In this document: positions 38,166 to 40,670 of the stretch, one piece after another
Layout of the letters: each line of letters opens with the position of its first letter
How positions within the stretch are numbered: the stretch's first letter is position 1
NCBI GenBank assembly: GCA_030619765.1
Contig: JAUXAU010000021.1
Coordinates: 1 to 40,670 of the forward strand
Length of the DNA stretch: 40,670 bases
Direction of reading: 5' to 3'
Origin: Thermoplasmatota archaeon
GTDB taxonomy: Archaea > Thermoplasmatota > E2 > DHVEG-1
Program-made: the position numbers and the translations under genes
Notes under the pieces: model-generated
The model's database searches: none
What the model saw: only the letters and a program-made list of their open reading frames with translations
Told to the model about the DNA's origin: nothing

Positions 38166-39809
38166 ATGAGCAAAACTGGAACCAAGAATAAAAAACAAAA
38201 AAACATAAAAAACCCTTCTAGGCCCAAAAAAGATACATCTTCCAAAAATATAAAGAAAAAAGAACTGTTAGAATCTACTAAAGATAAAACTGTCAAAGCA
38301 AAAAAATTGAAAGAAAAAATTGTTCCTTCGTCAACCAAAAAACAGAAAGAGAGGAAGAAGCCTGCAAAGATTAAAAAAACAAAGAAAATCTCCACCAAAA
38401 AGAAAGAACTACCAAAATCTACCGAGGATAAAACTGTCAAAGCAAAAAAGTTGGAAGAAAAAAAAGCTCCCACACCAATTAAAAAACAGAAAGAGAGGAA
38501 GAAGTCTGCAAAGATTAAAAAAACAAAGGGCATGCCCACCAAAAAGAAGAAAGAAACTTTGAAATCTACTAAGGATAAAGCTAAGAAGTTAGAAGTAAAA
38601 ATGATTCCTCCGCCACCTAAAGAAGAAGAGGAACCAAAAGAATACAAAAAGATAAGATTAGAGATAAACAAAATTTTGAAAGATAGATTTCTTCCTAGAT
38701 ATGTAGTTGATAATGTTGTAGAAAGAGTTGCTAGGGATAAAAAACTTAATTCAAAATTGAAAATTATAATTGATAGAATATTGGACGATTATGGTAAAAA
38801 TCTAATTGATCCAACTGAAGCGTGTGGCATGGTGGGTGCACAAAGTATTGGAGAGCCCGGAACTCAAATGACGATGAGGACTTTTCACTACGCAGGTGTA
38901 GCAGAAATTAACGTTACTCTAGGCTTACCAAGACTCATAGAAATTGTTGATGCAAGATCCATACCGTCAACTCCGATGATGAATATCTACCTCAGAGATG
39001 AATATAGAGTAAATTCTGATCTAGCAAAAGAAATTGCAAATAAAATTGAAATTACAAAACTTACAGACATAGCAGATATTGAAATGGATTTAATCAATTT
39101 AATAATCTATATTAAACCAAACAAAAAAACAATGGATAAAAAGGGATTAACATTAGGGGAAATATTGGAGAGAGTAAAAACAGTCAGAAAGACAGATGCC
39201 CACATAGAAAAAAATGCTATTAAAATAACATTAGATGATCCTGGTTATAAAAATCTTCAGAGTATTAACGAAAACCTTAAAAAAATAAAAATTAAAGGCA
39301 TCGACGGAATAAAACGAGTTATTATAAGAAAGGAATCCGATGAAGGATATGTAATATATAGTGAGGGGAGCAATCTCAAAGAGGTTTTAGAAATTGAGGG
39401 TGTTGACCCGTATAAGACATCAACAAATGATATTCATGCTGTTGCTAGAGAACTTGGGGTAGAAGCGGCAAGGAACATGATAATTCAAGAGGCGCATAAT
39501 ACCCTATCAGAACAGGGTTTGATTGTGGATCTAAGACACATTATGATTGTAGCGGATGTTATGACTGCAGATGGCACTGTGAGGGCTATCGGAAGGCATG
39601 GCGTAAGTGGTGAAAAAAGCTCTGTATTATCTAGAGCTGCATTTGAAATAACAGTAAATCATTTATTATTAGCTAGTCAGAGAGGCGAATTTGATAAACT
39701 CAACGGTGTCGCAGAAAACATTATTGTTGGACAACCTGTCAATTTAGGTACGGGCGCTGTTGAGCTTGCTATGGGCCACGGTAAAAGCAAAAAGAAGAAG
39801 GGAAAGTAA
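38166..39809 (+). CDS. rpoA2: RNA polymerase subunit Rpo1C (A'') with lysine-rich repeat extension
   Basis: The C-terminal part of the largest subunit normally has about 370-400 residues; here it has 547. The conserved core starts near residue 160 ([20 protein letters not shown]) and contains [51 protein letters not shown] and, near the end, [16 protein letters not shown]. Residues 1-155 are a Lys-, Thr- and Glu-rich low-complexity stretch built from a 48-aa tandem repeat. Neither the start codon nor the reading frame is in doubt: ATG 38166 follows rpoA1 by two bases and the frame is continuous. Confidence 0.96.
   Translation: MSKTGTKNKKQKNIKNPSRPKKDTSSKNIKKKELLESTKDKTVKAKKLKEKIVPSSTKKQKERKKPAKIKKTKKISTKKKELPKSTEDKTVKAKKLEEKKAPTPIKKQKERKKSAKIKKTKGMPTKKKKETLKSTKDKAKKLEVKMIPPPPKEEEEPKEYKKIRLEINKILKDRFLPRYVVDNVVERVARDKKLNSKLKIIIDRILDDYGKNLIDPTEACGMVGAQSIGEPGTQMTMRTFHYAGVAEINVTLGLPRLIEIVDARSIPSTPMMNIYLRDEYRVNSDLAKEIANKIEITKLTDIADIEMDLINLIIYIKPNKKTMDKKGLTLGEILERVKTVRKTDAHIEKNAIKITLDDPGYKNLQSINENLKKIKIKGIDGIKRVIIRKESDEGYVIYSEGSNLKEVLEIEGVDPYKTSTNDIHAVARELGVEAARNMIIQEAHNTLSEQGLIVDLRHIMIVADVMTADGTVRAIGRHGVSGEKSSVLSRAAFEITVNHLLLASQRGEFDKLNGVAENIIVGQPVNLGTGAVELAMGHGKSKKKKGK
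38256..38621 (+). repeat. In-gene tandem repeat, 144-bp unit, about 2.5 copies
   Basis: Within rpoA2, residues 31-78, 79-127 and 128-152 are copies of one unit: each begins KKE(L/T)-x-x-ST-x-D and the first two share KTVKAKKL and KKQKERKK-x-AKIKKTK. The third is truncated after KAKKLEVK and passes into a Pro/Glu stretch (PPPPKEEEE). The DNA copies are also close to each other. Confidence 0.85.
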
Positions 39810-40112
39810 ATGGTAGATGTGAACAAAGTTTTAAAGAATGTAGTAAAAAAAGGAAAGGTAAAGATTGGAGAAAAACAAACGAAGACGGCAATAAATAATG
39901 GAGCTGCAAAGCTTATTGTTATATCAAATAATTGTTCATATTCTACAGAGATTACTGCTTTAGCAAATGAAAAAAAAGTATCAGTTTACAATTATGACTC
40001 AAACGGTGTAGAACTTGGGTATGCATGTGGTAAAAACTTTGTAGTCTCTGCTTTTGCAGTGATAGATGAGGGCGAATCTAATATAATGCAGCTAGTTAAA
40101 AAAAGGAAATAA
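39810..40112 (+). CDS. rpl30e: Large ribosomal subunit protein eL30
   Basis: The 100-aa protein is eL30 (L7Ae fold). KVKIGEKQTKTAINNGAAKLIVISNNCS and the C-terminal LGYACGKNFVVSAFAVIDEG are conserved. Its ATG directly follows the rpoA2 stop, as in most archaeal rpo operons. Confidence 0.94.
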   Translation: MVDVNKVLKNVVKKGKVKIGEKQTKTAINNGAAKLIVISNNCSYSTEITALANEKKVSVYNYDSNGVELGYACGKNFVVSAFAVIDEGESNIMQLVKKRK

Positions 40113-40114
40113 CA

Positions 40115-40540
40115 ATGTCAGAAATTACCTTTTCTAATGAAATAGTACAATACCTAAGCCTAGCAAGCAAGTATTCTGGAGCAAATATTAAAGATTGTGT
40201 AGTAGAAGACGATCGCATAATTTTTGTAATTGAAAAGGGAGATATGGGTGTTGCTATTGGGAGTAAAGCAAAAAATTTAGAGAAATTGCGTACTCTTTTT
40301 AAGAAAAACGTAAAATTTGTAGAATTTGATGAAGATAAAAAGAGATTTGTAGAAAATCTTTGTAAGCCATACAAAGCAAACAGCATTAATATAGAAGGAA
40401 ATGATGATGCGAGCATTGTAAAAATAGAAGTTAATCCAAGAGACAAATCAAAATTAATCGGCAAGGGTGGAAGAAATATCAATATGATTCGTAAATTAGC
40501 TCGAAGGCATCACACCATCAAAGATGTACAAGTGAAATAG
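40115..40540 (+). CDS. nusA: NusA-like KH-domain protein
   Basis: The 141-aa protein is the short archaeal NusA homologue, which has two KH domains and no S1 or N-terminal domain. The first KH has GDMGVAIGSKAKNLEKLRTLF and the second KLIGKGGRNINMIRKLARRH. It probably binds RNA during transcription or translation. It follows eL30 by two bases. The stop TAG lies inside a hairpin (40537-40555). In related genomes uS12 comes next. Confidence 0.93.
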   Translation: MSEITFSNEIVQYLSLASKYSGANIKDCVVEDDRIIFVIEKGDMGVAIGSKAKNLEKLRTLFKKNVKFVEFDEDKKRFVENLCKPYKANSINIEGNDDASIVKIEVNPRDKSKLIGKGGRNINMIRKLARRHHTIKDVQVK

Positions 40541-40555
40541 GGGTTTCACCCCTAT
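40537..40555 (+). terminator. Hairpin at the nusA stop codon (possible terminator)
   Basis: ATAGGGGT-TTC-ACCCCTAT forms an eight-base-pair stem with a three-base loop that contains the nusA stop codon. No T-run follows, so it is not a standard archaeal terminator. It may belong to the GC-rich element to its right. Confidence 0.4.
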
Positions 40556-40670
40556 AACCCCGTTCCGCCTTCGCTTCCTCGGCACGCCCTTCGGTCATGC
40601 CGCATCCCCGCTCGGCGGGAACACCTGCAATGTCTGCTGCCGATCATCAATCACTTTTACACCATGACGA
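40541..40670. other. GC-rich structured segment at window end
   Basis: The last 130 bases are visibly much richer in G+C than the rest of the window. They contain hairpins CCCGC-TCG-GCGGG (about 40607-40619) and CGGCA...TGCCG (about 40580-40602). On the minus strand a frame from the window edge to TGA 40595 would end VKVIDDRQQTLQVFPPSG plus DAA, possibly the tail of a foreign gene. This fits a mobile or repeated element, or the chimeric end of an assembly. Confidence 0.45.

Noticed and set aside
38135-38671. Long minus-strand open frame opposite the RpoA2 extension, rich in Phe, Leu and Ser
   Set aside because: It is the reverse complement of the Lys-rich repeats; its composition is the mirror of AAA codons and it has no ribosome-binding site.

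Overview
The window is a contiguous piece of an AT-rich archaeal chromosome. The diagnostic genes are a fused single rpoB followed by split rpoA1/rpoA2, the archaeal exosome operon (rrp4, rrp41, rrp42) with SBDS and a proteasome alpha subunit, eL40, eL43 and eL30, a Cbf5/TruB-type pseudouridine synthase with a PUA domain, the archaeal adenylate kinase and an EMC3-like insertase beside secY. Shine-Dalgarno motifs are of the GGTGA/GTGAT/GGAG type. Secreted proteins with PKD domains, an M28 peptidase and many small membrane proteins with zinc ribbons suggest a heterotrophic member of the Thermoplasmatota, possibly a benthic lineage. That placement is inferred from gene content, not from a tree.

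Layout. 1-3.8 kb is accessory: the 5' part of a secreted protein with a C25-propeptide-like N-terminus, a small serine recombinase, two short genes and a secreted M28 peptidase with a PKD domain. 3.9-9.65 kb is a core block: a METTL5-like methyltransferase, a 58-aa protein, then uL15-secY-adkA-EMC3-like-cmk-truB, which is the usual order except that eL34 and eL14 are missing. tRNA-Ser(GGA) follows. 9.77-13.7 kb looks like an accessory island: a transglutaminase-like lipoprotein, a secreted Ig-like protein, a PKD remnant, a HELTH membrane zincin, a DUF1858-like protein and a cupin. It ends in an imperfect direct repeat of the tRNA-Ser 3' end, as an integration scar would. 13.7-16.3 kb holds a GT4 glycosyltransferase divergent from a PfkB sugar kinase.

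16.3-20.2 kb is a run of six small membrane proteins: PrsW-like, DUF4064-like, two with zinc ribbons, PLD-N-like and DUF2085. 20.3-26.4 kb returns to housekeeping: eL40, ProRS, a TrmJ-type methyltransferase, an M50 protease, OsmC and PurA. 26.4-30.7 kb is the minus-strand operon psmA-SBDS-rrp4-rrp41-rrp42-eL43-rpoP-pcc1. After queE and tRNA-Lys(UUU), 31.8-40.5 kb is the operon rpoH-rpoB-rpoA1-rpoA2-eL30-nusA.

The points most worth a second look are the tRNA-Ser-flanked island, the lysine-rich tandem-repeat extension at the N-terminus of RpoA2, the absence of an ordinary start codon for rpoH beside an A7 tract, the in-frame PKD tail directly behind the stop codon of the HELTH gene, and the abrupt GC-rich structured segment after nusA where uS12 is normally found. 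I found no clear new defence or biosynthetic system; most of the window is conserved information-processing machinery.
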